Shown piece by piece: positions 63,177 to 64,000 of a DNA stretch of 64,000 nt. Location: the NCBI GenBank assembly GCA_965228125.1, contig OZ245791.1, forward strand, positions 1,922,001-1,986,000, written 5' to 3'. Made by a program: the position numbers and the translations under genes. This DNA is from GWF2-38-69 sp965228125 (GTDB taxonomy: Bacteria; Verrucomicrobiota; Lentisphaeria; Victivallales; GWF2-38-69). The notes below the pieces were generated by a model, which had not been told where the DNA came from, did not search any database, and saw only the letters and a list, made by a program, of their open reading frames with translations. The first letter of the stretch is position 1. Every line of letters starts with the position of its first letter.

Positions 63177-64000
63177 ATGAAACATATTTTTCAGTTAGGG
63201 AGCAACGAAGATCCTGAAGTATCTTACTTTCTCGGTCTTATCAGGAAAATAAAATACCATTTTTTTTGCCTTGATTTTGTTCAGTTGCTTTCGACGCTTT
63301 TTCTTATATCTTTTGGAATAACTTTCATCTATAGTTCAGGACAGCAGGTGGGCGGATCAATGACTACTGCTTGGGAAAAACAGATAATCTGGACTGTGAT
63401 AGGTTTTGCAGTATGGCTAATTCTGAGCTACTCTGATTATAAAATATACGCGCTTGCTTCTCCTGTATTCTATATCTTGACTTTAATTTTGCTGCTTCTG
63501 GTATTCTTTATTGGCGTCAAGGTATATGGAGCCAAGAGGTGGCTTGATTTAGGGCCAATGCGCATTCAGCCTTCCGAGTTTGCTAAAGTAGCTACATTGC
63601 TTCTATTGTCATATGTTGCGTCATTTGATTGGTTCAGAGTTAATAAGTTTTCTCACTTATTCTATTTTTTTATATTGATGGCCGTGCCGTTTGTATTGGT
63701 TCTCAAAGAGCCCGATTTGGGAAGCTCACTTGTTTTTCTCGCCATATTTGCCGCTATTCTTTTTTGTGCCAGAATAAGCTGGAAGTGGATAATAGTAGTT
63801 CTTATTTCCATATCTGTTATAGTTCCCAGTATTTATCCATTTTTGCACGACTACCAAAAAGAAAGAATTTTCGTTTTCTTGGATGCAGGAAGAGATCCCC
63901 TGAATCAAGGATGGACCAGCAGGCAAACACTTCTTTCAGTTGGAAGCGGCGGAGTGAAAGGCAAGGGGTTTCTTCATGGAACCCAGAATTTATTAGGTTT
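63177..64000 (+). CDS. rodA: RodA/FtsW-family peptidoglycan glycosyltransferase (partial, 3' end cut)
   Basis: The frame opens at ATG 63177 and runs off the window after about 274 residues. Membrane helices start near residue 37. The SEDS motifs 'GAKRWLDLGPMRIQPSEFAKV' in part (about residues 118-140) and 'LKEPDLGSSLVFLAI' near 178 are present. Close to the edge, 'GRDPLNQGW' then 'SVGSGGVKGKGFLHGTQN' is the conserved large-loop sequence. RodA-type 'GSGGxxGKGFxxGTQ' favours RodA over FtsW. RodA polymerises glycan in the elongasome. It starts 7 bp after the unknown gene. Confidence 0.92.
   Translation, partial: MKHIFQLGSNEDPEVSYFLGLIRKIKYHFFCLDFVQLLSTLFLISFGITFIYSSGQQVGGSMTTAWEKQIIWTVIGFAVWLILSYSDYKIYALASPVFYILTLILLLLVFFIGVKVYGAKRWLDLGPMRIQPSEFAKVATLLLLSYVASFDWFRVNKFSHLFYFFILMAVPFVLVLKEPDLGSSLVFLAIFAAILFCARISWKWIIVVLISISVIVPSIYPFLHDYQKERIFVFLDAGRDPLNQGWTSRQTLLSVGSGGVKGKGFLHGTQNLLG

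Overview
This window is AT-rich DNA from an anaerobic, Gram-negative-type bacterium of the PVC group, most probably Lentisphaerota. I infer this from gene content, since there is no rRNA. The evidence is: a YdbH/YnbE/YdbL envelope cassette, LolC/LolD and a TolC-type protein (outer membrane); a trio of prepilin-like genes resembling the Verrucomicrobia/Lentisphaerae cassettes, with no Gly before the cleavage site; a giant LEPR-XLL/DUF4347 surface protein; McsA/McsB; a ferredoxin-dependent 2-oxoacid oxidoreductase with Ptb and Buk (fermentation); and a UDP-glucose dehydrogenase of the animal-like type.

Layout. 1-1911: ydbH-ynbE-ydbL. 2223-3756: a PLP sulfur-amino-acid lyase and xseB. 3797-8968 (minus): an operon of membrane protein, rsmG, CPBP protease, icd and cupin, whose last gene (cupin) is split by an intact IS1380-type element with 17-bp inverted repeats and a 5-bp target duplication. 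9177-10472: MFS exporter. 10598-17448 (plus): tgt, phosphohexomutase and three pseudopilin-like genes. 17504-22590 (minus): ugd and a full-length metH. 22784-29611 (plus): efp-epmA, then ptb-buk-(Cys-rich protein)-ferredoxin-vorB-vorA/G fusion, closed by a strong terminator. 29864-41727 (minus): a lipoprotein TolC homologue with a long coiled-coil tail, followed by the 3141-residue repeat protein. 42040-45279: hydantoinase/dihydropyrimidinase, a membrane protein and cytidine deaminase. 45332-48911: lolC-lolD-mcsA-mcsB, with an IS5-type element landing on the mcsB stop codon. 50465-53172: a membrane histidine kinase and an SDR reductase. 53194-61927 (minus): a long run ndk(tandem)-ftsK-rodZ-like-aroQ-accB-accC-asp23-asp23-amaP-like-maf. 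62145-64000: rsfS, an unknown gene and the start of rodA.

How the genes work together. The ptb-buk-VOR operon makes a complete substrate-level phosphorylation route from branched-chain 2-oxoacids (2-oxoacid to acyl-CoA plus reduced ferredoxin, to acyl phosphate, to ATP plus acid). The lyase at 2223 could feed it 2-oxobutyrate. The minus-strand block at 53-62 kb joins fatty-acid synthesis (AccB/AccC) to Asp23-family proteins and to division/shape genes (FtsK, RodZ-like), with RodA just across a divergent promoter region. The strongest candidates for undescribed biology are the giant LEPR-XLL protein with its unusual TolC partner, the Cys-rich protein inside the VOR operon, the tandem NDK with a degenerate first domain, and the histidine kinase with an uncommon multi-pass sensor. 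No tRNA, rRNA, CRISPR array or known riboswitch was recognised.
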